Assembly (NCBI GenBank): GCA_022649165.1
Contig: JALCNR010000022.1
Coordinates: forward strand, 1-35,076
DNA length: 35,076 nucleotides
DNA from: Actinomyces sp.
GTDB lineage: Bacteria > Actinomycetota > Actinomycetes > Actinomycetales > Actinomycetaceae
Reading direction: 5' to 3'
The position numbers and the translations under genes are program-made. Within the stretch, counting starts at the first letter, position 1. The number at the start of each line of letters is the position of its first letter. Shown here piece by piece: positions 24,547 to 32,539 of the stretch. The notes under the pieces are model-generated. The model saw only the letters and a list, made by a program, of their open reading frames with translations, ran no database searches and was not told where the DNA came from.

Positions 24547-24645
24547 CTAGTGTCGTGCGCCGTTGATTCGTTGTAATAGTCGTTCGAGGGATTCGAGGAT
24601 CTGGTCGGCGGTCTTGGTCCAGATGAAGGGCTTCGGGTTCTGGGT
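24547..24645 (-). pseudogene. IS630-family transposase, C-terminal remnant
   Basis: On the minus strand the sequence reads TQNPKPFIWTKTADQILESLERLLQRINGARH followed by TAG at 24549-24547. This closely matches the last 30 residues typical of IS630 transposases. The rest of the gene is absent: upstream on that strand the sequence changes at about 24645 (GTGTCAGATTAACGG), perhaps the end of yet another IS. Its 3' end meets the ISL3 fragment head-on. Confidence 0.65.
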
Positions 24646-25371
24646 GTGTCAGATTAACGGTGGATCTGGCCTGGCGCATTTCAGTTGATTCGGCCTTCGA
24701 AGGTGATCGCGAAGGCGCGGAGGCGAGCGCCCCGCCCCACCAAAGGAACACCCTCCGACTCCCACACGCCACTTCCATACGCTTCCCGAACGATCATGCC
24801 GATTCATATCTGTTTTTACCGGATTGATCAACTTCCGAAGTGCCGCCCGCCACTCATGCTATGACCGGGTGGGAAGAGGAAAGACCGCCAAGGGGGTCAC
24901 TCCCCAGGGGTAGCAGACAATCAAGTGTGATGCCCGCGCGAACACCCCCAACCCCACTTGGCCGAATCCGCCAAACCACAACCGCGCCCGCAAGACCCAA
25001 CGTCACCGAGCTTCTATCTTGCCGACAATCCTTCCCGCTATGACCCGCCGGGGAGCGAGGGAGGGTGGGTGGGGGGTCACGTCCCCCGTGCGATAAGAGC
25101 GTCGGGCCGCATTGAGGACCGTCCGGGCCCCCGCCATGGCCCGCGAGCGCCCGCCCCCGAAGACGGGCATAGGCGGCCTACAGCAGGACCTCACGCCCTC
25201 CACATGCCCACGCCAGGGACGGGCACCAAACCGTGCCCTACCGCGGCTATGCCCACCTTCTCGAAGGCATGGAGGCGAGCGGCCCCGACAGCCGGGGCAG
25301 GCGACCGCGACGCGGAAAGAGCGGGCCATTCTCATTTGAGCGTGCACCATTCGTGCACCGCGAGGCATGAA
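24646..25371. other. Gene-free right arm of the island
   Basis: No reading frame here has convincing codon use or a known domain. At 24660-24800 a minus-strand frame ending RLRAFAITFEGRIN could be the tail of an IS256-type transposase, but it is too short to be sure. The rest is GC-rich with several short inverted repeats and a tandem CGTGCACC (25341-25348 and 25352-25359) close to the att repeat. This is where an integrase would be expected and none can be read. Confidence 0.4.
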
Positions 25372-25414
25372 GAAACCCCGAGGCTCTGACTTTTCGTTGG
25401 AGTCTCGGGGTTTC
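25372..25414 (-). terminator. Terminator of tRNA-Ser
   Basis: A 15-bp stem with one mismatch (25372-25386 with 25400-25414; GAAACCCCGAG and CTCGGGGTTTC) lies directly after the CCA end of the tRNA on the minus strand. In the transcript it ends in a short U-run. By position it was probably brought in by the island. Confidence 0.7.
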
Positions 25415-25440
25415 CCGTGGCGGTAGCGCTGGGATTCGAA
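25413..25440 (-). repeat. att-like direct repeat, right copy (inside tRNA-Ser)
   Basis: It matches 19407-19434 except at 25428. It covers the 3' third of the intact tRNA-Ser gene and a few bases beyond CCA. Confidence 0.75.
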
Positions 25441-25507
25441 CCCAGGGTGGCTGTGACACCACACAGCATTTCGAGTGCTGCACCTTCGGCCGCTCGGACA
25501 CGCTACC
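25418..25507 (-). tRNA. tRNA-Ser (anticodon CGA)
   Basis: The gene is 90 nt long including an encoded CCA (25420-25418). The acceptor stem GGTAGCG (25507-25501) pairs with CGCTACC (25428-25422), and the discriminator is G. The anticodon stem-loop CAGCA-CTCGAAA-TGCTG gives anticodon CGA (reads UCG serine codons). There is a long class II variable arm (about TGTGGTGTCACAGCCAC), and the T-arm is CTGGG-TTCGAAT-CCCAG. All features are intact, so the gene should work even though its 3' end lies in the island's attachment repeat. Confidence 0.95.
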
Positions 25508-25676
25508 TCGGCGCCCCACATTACAGGAGGCCCCTCCGGGGGCGCCAATCCTGCCGCGCGCCCTCCGCCAGGTGTTGCGCACCCCACCCGGAGGGCCGAG
25601 CATGGTCGCACCCGCCGCCGCGCGGCCGCCGCTCCGTCCGAGCGGCCAGGAGGACGAGGGACGAGGAGAAGGCGCC

Positions 25677-26231
25677 ATGAGCACACCGGGATCGGGCGCA
25701 GGAGCGTCCTCGCCGCACGGGCATGAGCCTGGCCAGCCCGCCGTGAACCTGGCCGACTGCCCCGTCACCCTGTTGAACGGCGAGCGCACGACCTTCGGCG
25801 CGATCGCCGGGGATCGCGCCGTCCTGGTGGTCAACGTCGCATCCCGGTGCGGGCTGGCCCCGCAGTACGAGCAGCTGGAGGCGCTCCAGCGAACCTACGG
25901 GCCCCGCGGGTTCACCGTCATCGGCTTCCCGTCGAACCAGTTCCTCCAGGAGCTGGGGAGCGAGGAGAAGATCGGGCAGTACTGCTCGGCCACATGGGGC
26001 GTGACCTTCCCGATGTCCGCGCGCATCCGCGTAGGCGGCAGGAACGCGGACCCGATCTACCGGGAGCTGACCCGCTTCCCCAAACAGGAGAACGGCAGGG
26101 CCGGGCGCATCACGTGGAACTTCGAGAAGTTCGTCATCTCTCCCGACGGCCACGTCACCCGTTTCAGCCCGACCACGCGGCCCGACGCCCCGGAGGTCAT
26201 CGCCGCCATCGAGGCCGCGCTGCCGGAGTGA
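25677..26231 (+). CDS. Glutathione peroxidase-family thiol peroxidase
   Basis: The protein has 184 residues from ATG 25677 with GAGGAGAAGG upstream. The catalytic tetrad is visible: Cys58 in NVASRCGLAPQYEQL (Cys, not selenocysteine), Gln88 in GFPSNQF, and Trp147-Asn148 in WNFEKFVI. It reduces peroxides. Bacterial enzymes of this type mostly use thioredoxin rather than glutathione, which fits an actinomycete. The position that is Cys in FPCNQF-type members is Ser here. About 25 N-terminal residues are extra and probably disordered. It stands alone, next to tRNA-Ser, with a strong hairpin after it. Confidence 0.92.
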   Translation: MSTPGSGAGASSPHGHEPGQPAVNLADCPVTLLNGERTTFGAIAGDRAVLVVNVASRCGLAPQYEQLEALQRTYGPRGFTVIGFPSNQFLQELGSEEKIGQYCSATWGVTFPMSARIRVGGRNADPIYRELTRFPKQENGRAGRITWNFEKFVISPDGHVTRFSPTTRPDAPEVIAAIEAALPE

Positions 26232-26295
26232 GCCCGAGCCCCCTCCCTTCCTCACCGGCGCCAGCGGAGGGAGGCGTCCGTCGCCTTCGCGCCGG

Positions 26296-26327
26296 CCCCG
26301 ACGACGCGCCCCGCGCCGTCGGGGTTT
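26296..26327 (+). terminator. Terminator after the peroxidase gene
   Basis: The arms CCCCGACG (26296-26303) and CGTCGGGG (26317-26324), extended by GCG pairing inside, are followed by TTT. This is a good rho-independent shape, 65 bp after the stop. Confidence 0.65.
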
Positions 26328-26427
26328 CCCCCGAATGTTCCCGGACTGTCACCTGATGGTGCCCGGAGCGCGATGGGGGCCCGCATACACTCGACCGTGA
26401 CCGTGAACGACGAGTGAAGGGATCCCG

Positions 26428-27756
26428 GTGATCGACTGGCTGCGTGCCCGGCGTGTCCGCGTCACGGTCGTGGCGGTGTTCGTCCTGTTCAACGGGGTCG
26501 GCTTCCGCAACCTCCTGGGCATCCCGCTCTACGCGGTGTTCGCCGTCGCGGTGGCCGCCGCCACCGTCATCGCGCTGTCGGGCGCCGGGGTGCGCCCGCC
26601 GCGGATGCCGGGGCTCCTCGGCGCCTTCCTCCTGGTGGCTCTCGCTTCGATCCTGTGGTCGCAGACCCGCGACATGACGGCGGCGACGCTCCTCCTCACG
26701 GGGTCCCTCACCGGGCTCGCGCTGCTGATTTACCGCGCCTTCTCCGACGAGGAGATCCTCGCGGTCTTCCATCGCGCCCTGCAGGCCAGCGTGCTCGTCG
26801 GGCTCGCCTTCGAGGTCCTCGTGACCGCCATCGGCCATCCGATCAGCGCCCTGGACCCCACCACCGGACTGGCCGAGCTGGTGCCCAGCGCCAACCTGTC
26901 CCTCTGGTCGGAGGACCGCCTCCTCCAGGGCGGGCCGATCCAGGGGTTCGTCGGCAACCGCAACGGGTTCGGAGCGATCGCGCTGCTGGCCCTCGTGCTC
27001 GCCTGCTGCCTGGCCCTGGAGCGCACGATCTCCCGGGCCGATGCGCTGCTCACCCTCATCCCCGCGATCGTGGCGCTGACGCTCACCCGTTCCGCCACGA
27101 TCTCCGTCGCCGCCGCGTGCCTCGTCATCCTGGGCGCGGGCGCCGCCCTGATGCGCTGTGTCTCCGACGCCCACAAACGCCTGGTGTCCTGGTCCTTCAT
27201 CGCGTTCTGCCTGGCCCTGGGGATCCTGGTCATCCGCTTCTGGGGCGTGGTGCTGGCGGGCCTGGACCGCAGCACCGATCTGACGAACCGCGGCGTCATC
27301 TGGACCGAGGTGGCGAAGTACGCCCTCATGCGGCCCGAGGGGTGGGGATGGGTCTCCGCCTACTGGCCCACCTGGAAATGGCCTTACGGGGGCATCACGA
27401 TCCAGGACCATGTGACCGTGCCCCATGCCCACAACGCCTTCATCGAGGCGTGGATGGAGCTCGGGATCATCGGCGCCGCTCTCATGATCGGGCTGTGCGC
27501 GTGGCTGGCCTCCTCGGCGTGGAGGCTCACCGAGAAGCAGCACCGCGGCGACTCCGTCATCCCCGTCGCGTGGATGCTGACGACGGCGGCCCTGATCATC
27601 CAGTCCCTGACGGAGTCCCGGCTGTACTACGAGGGATGGTGGGTGCTCTTCGTCATCCTCGCTGCCTCCGTGCCCTCCGCGTTCCAGCTGATCGACGAGC
27701 CCGCCACCCCGACGCGACGCGACAGGGCCGAGACCCGCGCGGCGCCGGTCAGATGA
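26428..27756 (+). CDS. O-antigen ligase/polymerase-like membrane protein (Wzy_C type)
   Basis: The protein has 442 residues from GTG 26428 with AAGGGA upstream. It has about eleven membrane helices and a large loop between the later helices (RSTDLTNRGVIWTEVAKYALMRPEGWGWVSAYWPTW ... VTVPHAHNAFIEAWMELGIIGA). The loop carries the family's R-G-x-I/L-W and the H-(A/N)-x-x-(I/L)-(E/Q)-x-x-x-E-x-G-(I/L)-x-G signature. Such proteins join or polymerise lipid-linked glycans at the outer face of the membrane (WaaL, Wzy, PglL relatives). In a Gram-positive it may act on an exopolysaccharide, wall glycan or protein glycosylation. There are no glycosyltransferases next to it, so the substrate is open. Confidence 0.85.
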   Translation: MIDWLRARRVRVTVVAVFVLFNGVGFRNLLGIPLYAVFAVAVAAATVIALSGAGVRPPRMPGLLGAFLLVALASILWSQTRDMTAATLLLTGSLTGLALLIYRAFSDEEILAVFHRALQASVLVGLAFEVLVTAIGHPISALDPTTGLAELVPSANLSLWSEDRLLQGGPIQGFVGNRNGFGAIALLALVLACCLALERTISRADALLTLIPAIVALTLTRSATISVAAACLVILGAGAALMRCVSDAHKRLVSWSFIAFCLALGILVIRFWGVVLAGLDRSTDLTNRGVIWTEVAKYALMRPEGWGWVSAYWPTWKWPYGGITIQDHVTVPHAHNAFIEAWMELGIIGAALMIGLCAWLASSAWRLTEKQHRGDSVIPVAWMLTTAALIIQSLTESRLYYEGWWVLFVILAASVPSAFQLIDEPATPTRRDRAETRAAPVR

Positions 27757-27886
27757 TCCGCGGCCGGCCAACCGCTGGCCCGCCCTCGGCGCAGGAGGGC
27801 ACCTGGCCCAGGGCGGAGGACGCGGGGAACGGGTCGCGCGGGGCGCGCGCCCCCTCGTCACGCGGACCGAGGACGGGCGCCCTCGG

Positions 27887-28921
27887 TCAGGACACGGAGG
27901 AGCCGCGCACCACGAGACGGGGCACGACGGCCTCCACCCCGTGGCTGGGACGGCCCTCCATGGCCTCCTCCAGACGCCGGGCGGCCAGGCGGCCGATGTC
28001 CTCCAGGTTCATCGAGATGCTGGTCAACGGCGGTCGGGAGCCCGTGACCAGGATCTCCCAGTCGTCGTGGCCGACCACGGACACGTCCGCCGGGACCTCG
28101 CGGCCGGCGTCGCGCAACGCGTCCAGCGCGCCTCGGGCGATCTGGTCGCTTCCACACAGCACGCCGTCCACCTCACGATGACGGGCGAGAACGGCATGGG
28201 TGCCGGCACGTCCCCAGTCCTCCGTCCAGGCCCCAAAGACCGGCTGACCGCCCAGCGGTTCGAGGCCCGCCTCCGCCAACCGGGCCACCGCTCCCTGGGC
28301 GCGCTCGGTCGCCGCCCCATAGGTCCGGTCGCCGGCGATGATCGCGATGCGGGTGCGCCCGGCCGAGAGGAGGTGCTCGACGCCCAAGGCGCCGGCCCGG
28401 ACGTTGTCGCTGACGATCGAGCAGTCCTCGGGATCGTCGGAGGGCGCATAGGCATAGACGACGGGCACGGGCAGGTCCTGGCCCAGGGAGGAGCGGGTGT
28501 CGGTGCGCGCGCCGACGACGATCAGCCCATCGATCCGGCGTTCCATCAGCACCCCCAGGTGGTACTGCTCCCTCAGCCGGTCACCGCGCGCGTCGCACAG
28601 CAGGACCGACACCTTGTTGAGGCCGAAGGCGTCCTCCGCGCCCATCAGCAGGGGGATGGAGAAGCGGCCCTCCAGATCGTGGGTGATCAGCCCGACCGTG
28701 CCGGTGCGGCCGCTCAGCAGTGACGTCGCCACCCTGTTCGGCACGAAGGACAGGTCGTCCGCCGCGGCGCGCACCTTGGCCCGAGTCGACTCGGCGACGT
28801 CGCGACGGTCGTTCAGCGCCTTCGAGGCGGTCGACACCGACACCCCCGCCCTGCGGGCGACATCCGCGAGCGTGATCACCCGACCTCGGCGAAATGCTTC
28901 TTCCATCCTTTTCGGCGACAC
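27887..28921 (-). CDS. LacI-family transcriptional regulator of the sugar locus
   Basis: The protein has 344 residues from GTG 28921, chosen for a strong GGGAGGGGAG site 5 nt upstream; ATG 28906 and ATG 28954 have poor spacing. The N-terminal LacI helix-turn-helix is ITLADVARRAGVSVSTASKALNDRRDVAESTRAKV (about residues 15-50), with the hinge helix at VPNRVATSLLSGRTGTVGLI. The rest is a periplasmic-binding-like sugar domain (LIVVGARTD, SIVSDNVRAG, VDGVLCGSDQIARGALDALRDAGREVPADVSVVGHDDWE). It is divergent from the binding protein/permease/GH127 genes and so most likely represses them until its sugar is bound. Confidence 0.92.
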   Translation of the reverse strand: MSPKRMEEAFRRGRVITLADVARRAGVSVSTASKALNDRRDVAESTRAKVRAAADDLSFVPNRVATSLLSGRTGTVGLITHDLEGRFSIPLLMGAEDAFGLNKVSVLLCDARGDRLREQYHLGVLMERRIDGLIVVGARTDTRSSLGQDLPVPVVYAYAPSDDPEDCSIVSDNVRAGALGVEHLLSAGRTRIAIIAGDRTYGAATERAQGAVARLAEAGLEPLGGQPVFGAWTEDWGRAGTHAVLARHREVDGVLCGSDQIARGALDALRDAGREVPADVSVVGHDDWEILVTGSRPPLTSISMNLEDIGRLAARRLEEAMEGRPSHGVEAVVPRLVVRGSSVS

Positions 28922-29055
28922 GAGTTCTCCCCTCCCGGGACTCAGAGCGACCATCCTTCTGCACTCTACCGAAACTCTAGCGACATCAGGGCCCAGGCGC
29001 CCCGCTTCGATCCCTCGCGTCAACAAGGCCCCGTCTGTCGCCGATTGCGGGCCGC

Positions 29056-29085
29056 TTGACGGGAGCGATCTCACCGTGCCACACT
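29056..29085 (+). promoter_or_regulatory. Candidate promoter of the sugar-uptake operon
   Basis: TTGACG (29056-29061) is a good -35; about 18 bp later CACACT (29080-29085) is a weak -10. It lies 120 bp before the binding-protein start and near one copy of CCTTTTCGGTGA (29095-29106), which recurs as CCTTTTCGGCGA at 28907-28918 by the regulator start. Confidence 0.35.
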
Positions 29086-29203
29086 CAACGCAAGCCTTTT
29101 CGGTGATTTCGACGGGTCTGACCGCATAGCCGTCGTCCCGTCGCGTACGCCCCGGCCCGGCACGGCGCCGGCGCGGGGATCTCAAGGAAGAGAGGACACG
29201 CAC

Positions 29204-30535
29204 ATGAGGCGGACGACCAGACACGGCGCACGCGCCATGGCAGCAGCGGCGACCGCGGTTCTCGCCGCGGCGTCCCTGGCGGCCTGCGGATCGGCAGGCT
29301 CCGAGGACGCCGGGAGCGGAACGTCGGGCGGCGAGGACGGTTCCGGTTCGGCGGGGGGCGTCGACGACGGCACCCAGCTGACGATGTGGACGCGCGCGCC
29401 CTTGGAGAAGCAGGCGAAGAACGCCGTGGAGGCCTACAACTCCAGCCATCAGAACCAGGTGAAGCTCGAGGTCCTGCCCAACGACGACGTGGAGGGAAAG
29501 GTCGGAGCCGCCGTCCAGAGCGACTCCCTTCCCGACATCCTGGCCGGGGACGTCGTGCGCATCCCGTACTGGGTCCAGCAGGGCATCTTCACGGACATCA
29601 CGGACCGCATCGACGCCCTGCCAAACAAGGCCGACCTGCAGTCCGGCCACATCGACGCCGGGACCTCCGACGGAGCCGAGTACACGCTCCCCTTCGTCAC
29701 CGACATCTCGGTGATGGTGTGGAACAAGGATCTCTACACGGAGGCTGGACTGGACCCCGAGCAGGGTCCGACCACCCTCCAGGAATTCGTCGACCAGGCG
29801 AAGGCCGTCGCGGCTCTGGGCAAGGACGGGGTCTCGGGAACGTATCTGGCCGGGCAGTCCGGCGGCGCCCTGGTCTTCACGCTGTTCCCGATGATCTGGG
29901 CGTCGGGCGAGGAGGCCCTGTCCGAGGACGGCACGCAGTCGCTGGTCGACAACGACGCGGCGCAGGACGTCTACGCCGCCTACCGTGAACTCGTCGCCAC
30001 CCCGAACGGCATGGGAGCGGGGTCCAAGGAGGAGACCGGCGCGACGTGGACCGCGCCGTTCCAGGACGGCAAGGTCGGCGTCATGCCGTACCCGTACACC
30101 TCGGTGAGCGGGCTCTTCGACACGGCCGACTTCGGGATCGGCGTCGCCCCGATCCCGGGGGTCGACGGCGGGCAGTCGACCTTCCTGGGAGGCGACGCCC
30201 TCGGGATCAGCAAGAGCTCCCAGAACGTCGACCAGGCCTGGAGCTTCCTCGCCTGGCTGATGTCCGAGGACGCCCAGCAGACTGTCTTCGCGGACAACAA
30301 CGACACGGCCTCGAACCTCACGGTCCTGGCAGACGGGTACGCCGACGCCGATCCGCGCACCGTCATCGCCAACGGGACGATCAAGGACGGCCGCACGCCC
30401 GTCGCCGCGTTCTTCAACGAGGCCTTCAACGCCGCCGGAAGCCCCTGGCAGCTCCTCATCCAGGACGCCGTCTGGGGCGACGGCTCCCAGATGGAGTCGC
30501 TCAACGACCAGATCACGTCCGTCCTCGGACAGTGA
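29204..30535 (+). CDS. ABC transporter sugar-binding lipoprotein
   Basis: The protein has 443 residues from ATG 29204 (AAGGAAGAGAGGA upstream). The lipoprotein signal peptide ends ASLAACGS with Cys28, followed by a Ser/Gly/Asp-rich linker (about 29-55). It is a family 1 solute-binding protein (LTMWTRAPLEKQAKNAVEAYNSSH, GDVVRIPYWVQQGIFTDIT, EYTLPFVTDISVMVWNKDLYTEAGLDP, TFLGGDALGISKSSQ). It captures an oligosaccharide outside the cell and delivers it to the two permeases encoded next. The GH127 gene in the same operon suggests an arabinofuranose-containing ligand. Confidence 0.93.
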   Translation: MRRTTRHGARAMAAAATAVLAAASLAACGSAGSEDAGSGTSGGEDGSGSAGGVDDGTQLTMWTRAPLEKQAKNAVEAYNSSHQNQVKLEVLPNDDVEGKVGAAVQSDSLPDILAGDVVRIPYWVQQGIFTDITDRIDALPNKADLQSGHIDAGTSDGAEYTLPFVTDISVMVWNKDLYTEAGLDPEQGPTTLQEFVDQAKAVAALGKDGVSGTYLAGQSGGALVFTLFPMIWASGEEALSEDGTQSLVDNDAAQDVYAAYRELVATPNGMGAGSKEETGATWTAPFQDGKVGVMPYPYTSVSGLFDTADFGIGVAPIPGVDGGQSTFLGGDALGISKSSQNVDQAWSFLAWLMSEDAQQTVFADNNDTASNLTVLADGYADADPRTVIANGTIKDGRTPVAAFFNEAFNAAGSPWQLLIQDAVWGDGSQMESLNDQITSVLGQ

Positions 30536-30636
30536 CTGCTCCCGGGGGCGCGCGGCGCCCGGATGCCCTGCGCGTCGCACCGCGCAGGCTGTCGCCGCGC
30601 GCTCCCGGATCTCCCCGGAAGGACAGGACCACCGCC

Positions 30637-31614
30637 ATGAGCTCCTCACCGACCCGTTCCTCGCCGCCCTCCACATGGACGGCGTCCCCGACCTCCGCCC
30701 CCTCAACGCCTCGAACGAAACGGAAGACCGGAGCCGACCGCGAGAGGACCACCGGCTGGCTGTTCGCGACCCCCACCGCCCTGATGCTGCTGGTGTTCTT
30801 CGTCGCGCCGATCCTCCTCGTCGTCGTGATGGCGCTGTCGAAATGGACGCTGCTGGGGGGCGATCTGGGCTTCAACGGCGGAGAGAACTTCGCGAAGGTC
30901 CTGGCCGACCCGTTGCTCGGGCAGTCCATCTGGTTCACCCTGAAGTACACCCTGGTCACGACCGTCATCCTCATGCCGATCGCCCTGGGTCTCGCTCTCC
31001 TGGTGCAGGAGTCGCGGCGCTGGAACAACATCCTGCGCACCGCGATCCTGCTGCCCTCCGCGCTGGGCATCGCTTCGGCCTCGCTGTTGTTCTACGCGCT
31101 GTACTCCCCGCAGGTCGGCCCCCTCAACCAGATCCTGGCGGCGCTGGGCGCCATGGACCGCAACTCCTCGATCCTGGGGACGCCGGACGGGGCGCTCTGG
31201 GCGACCGTCTTCCTGGTCGTGTGGCGGTTCTCCGGCTACTACATGCTGCTCACGATGGTCGGCCTGCAGGCGATCCCCGGTGACGTCTACGAGGCCGCGG
31301 TGATCGACGGGGCCTCGCGCTGGCAGTCCTTCACCCACATCACCCTGCCCCTCCTCCGACCCACGATCGCGATGACGATGATCATGTCGATCACCGGGTC
31401 CCTCCTGGCCTTCGACCAGTTCTACATCCTCACCAAGGGCGGCCCGAACAACGCCACCCTGACCGTCGTCCAGCTGATCTACAAGTACGCCTTCGAGACC
31501 AAACGCGACCTGGGCATGGCGGCCGCCCTGTCCGTCATCGTCCTGGCCGCCCTCGTGGTCATCAACGCCTTCCAGCTGAGGGCGATGGGCGTCACAGACG
31601 AGGAGGAGCAATGA
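30637..31614 (+). CDS. ABC sugar permease 1 (MalF/UgpA type)
   Basis: The protein has 325 residues from ATG 30637 (GGAAGGACAGGACC upstream). There is a Ser/Thr/Pro-rich cytoplasmic leader of about 35 residues, then six membrane helices starting TGWLFATPTALMLLVFFVAPILL. The EAA loop that docks to the ATPase reads YEAAVIDGASRWQSFTHITLPLLRPT. It forms the channel with the second permease, which overlaps it by 4 nt. No ATPase gene is present in the window, so a shared MsmK/MsiK-type ATPase encoded elsewhere is likely. Confidence 0.93.
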   Translation: MSSSPTRSSPPSTWTASPTSAPSTPRTKRKTGADRERTTGWLFATPTALMLLVFFVAPILLVVVMALSKWTLLGGDLGFNGGENFAKVLADPLLGQSIWFTLKYTLVTTVILMPIALGLALLVQESRRWNNILRTAILLPSALGIASASLLFYALYSPQVGPLNQILAALGAMDRNSSILGTPDGALWATVFLVVWRFSGYYMLLTMVGLQAIPGDVYEAAVIDGASRWQSFTHITLPLLRPTIAMTMIMSITGSLLAFDQFYILTKGGPNNATLTVVQLIYKYAFETKRDLGMAAALSVIVLAALVVINAFQLRAMGVTDEEEQ

Positions 31615-32429
31615 CACGCAACGCCCCGGGCAGAGCTGCCTTCTACCTGCTGACGGGTCTGCTGGCCCTCACCTTCATCGCGCCGCTCATCTGGGCGGTC
31701 CTCAGCTCGGTGTCGCCCGCGCCGGGGACGGCGCAGACCACGGGGTTCGGCCTCAACAACTACGTCTCGCTGTTCCGCTACGGGTCGGGGCTCCCCCTCT
31801 ACCTGCGCAACTCGCTCGTCATCTCCCTCGTCGCGGTGATCGCGACGCTGTCCGTGTCGGCAACCGGCGGCTACGCCTTCGCCAGGTACCGCTTCCCCGG
31901 CAGGAACGCGTTGTTCCTGCTCGCGCTGTCCGTCATGATGGTGCCCTACGCCGCCCTCCTCATTCCGCTGCTGGTGTGGATGAGGCAGATCGGCCTCCAG
32001 GACAACCTGGTCGGCGTGGCGCTGGTGCTCACGCTGTTCCAGATCCCCTTCGGCGTCTTCATGATGCGCAATGCGTTCGCCGCCATCCCCCGCGAGCTGG
32101 AGGAGGCCGCACAGATCGACGGATGTTCCCCCTTCGGCAGCTTCTGGCGGATCATGCTTCCCGCCGTGCGCCCCAGCATCGTCACTGTCGGCCTGTTCGC
32201 CTACCTCTCCGCGTGGAACGACTTCATGGTGGCCCTGTACCTCCTCTCCATGGAGAACGCGCCCCTGCCCTTGGCTCTCGTCAACATGCGGCAGCAGACG
32301 ATGGGCGTCATCGACTACGGCGCCACGACCGCCGGCGTCGTCGTGCTCACGATCCCCGCGGTCGTCCTGTTCCTCGCGTTGCAGAGGTACTACGTCAAGG
32401 GATTCACCTCCGGCGCCGTCAAGGGCTGA
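31611..32429 (+). CDS. ABC sugar permease 2 (MalG/UgpE type)
   Basis: The protein has 272 residues and six membrane helices, starting at ATG 31611 inside the stop of permease 1 (ATGA), so it is translationally coupled. The EAA loop reads LEEAAQIDGCSPFGSFWRIMLPAVRPS, and the C-terminus is LALQRYYVKGFTSGAVKG, the standard end for this family. It pairs with permease 1 to import the sugar delivered by the binding protein. Confidence 0.94.
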   Translation: MTRNAPGRAAFYLLTGLLALTFIAPLIWAVLSSVSPAPGTAQTTGFGLNNYVSLFRYGSGLPLYLRNSLVISLVAVIATLSVSATGGYAFARYRFPGRNALFLLALSVMMVPYAALLIPLLVWMRQIGLQDNLVGVALVLTLFQIPFGVFMMRNAFAAIPRELEEAAQIDGCSPFGSFWRIMLPAVRPSIVTVGLFAYLSAWNDFMVALYLLSMENAPLPLALVNMRQQTMGVIDYGATTAGVVVLTIPAVVLFLALQRYYVKGFTSGAVKG

Positions 32430-32539
32430 ACCCCTGTCGGCCGCCGGCGGCGCCCCGTCGCCGGTTCCCGTCCTCCGGCGAGCGACCGCCCCGTCCTCGT
32501 CCCCAGCGCCAGCGCCGCCTTCGGCGCGGAAGGATCACC

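Larger units (their letters stand above)
19407..25440. mobile_element. Genomic island in tRNA-Ser(CGA), integrase lost
   Basis: A 28-bp direct repeat with one mismatch bounds the region (19407-19434 and 25413-25440). The repeat is the tRNA-Ser 3' end: T-loop, T-stem 3' side, acceptor and CCA. The intact tRNA is on the right; only the 3' fragment is on the left. This is the usual footprint of tyrosine-integrase insertion at a tRNA 3' end. Between the repeats, 21.3-24.0 kb has clearly lower G+C (about 50%) and phage-type genes, and the flanks are IS remnants. I see no integrase, excisionase or replication gene, so the element appears immobile and decayed. Confidence 0.75.

Noticed and set aside
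24958-25389. Plus-strand frame as a possible integrase remnant
   Set aside because: Pro/Arg/Gly-rich with no integrase catalytic motif (R...H-x-x-R...Y) in this or any other frame.
26197-27861. Minus-strand frame opposite the O-antigen ligase-like gene
   Set aside because: Low-complexity Gly/Asp/Arg composition and complete overlap with a well supported membrane protein gene.
28922-30706. N-terminal extension of the LacI gene to 939 codons
   Set aside because: The extra part is antisense to the binding-protein gene; a strong ribosome binding site marks GTG 28921.
31976-32539. N-terminal extension of the GH127 gene
   Set aside because: It overlaps permease 2 out of frame and has no family similarity; ATG 32540 has a ribosome binding site and a family-like start.
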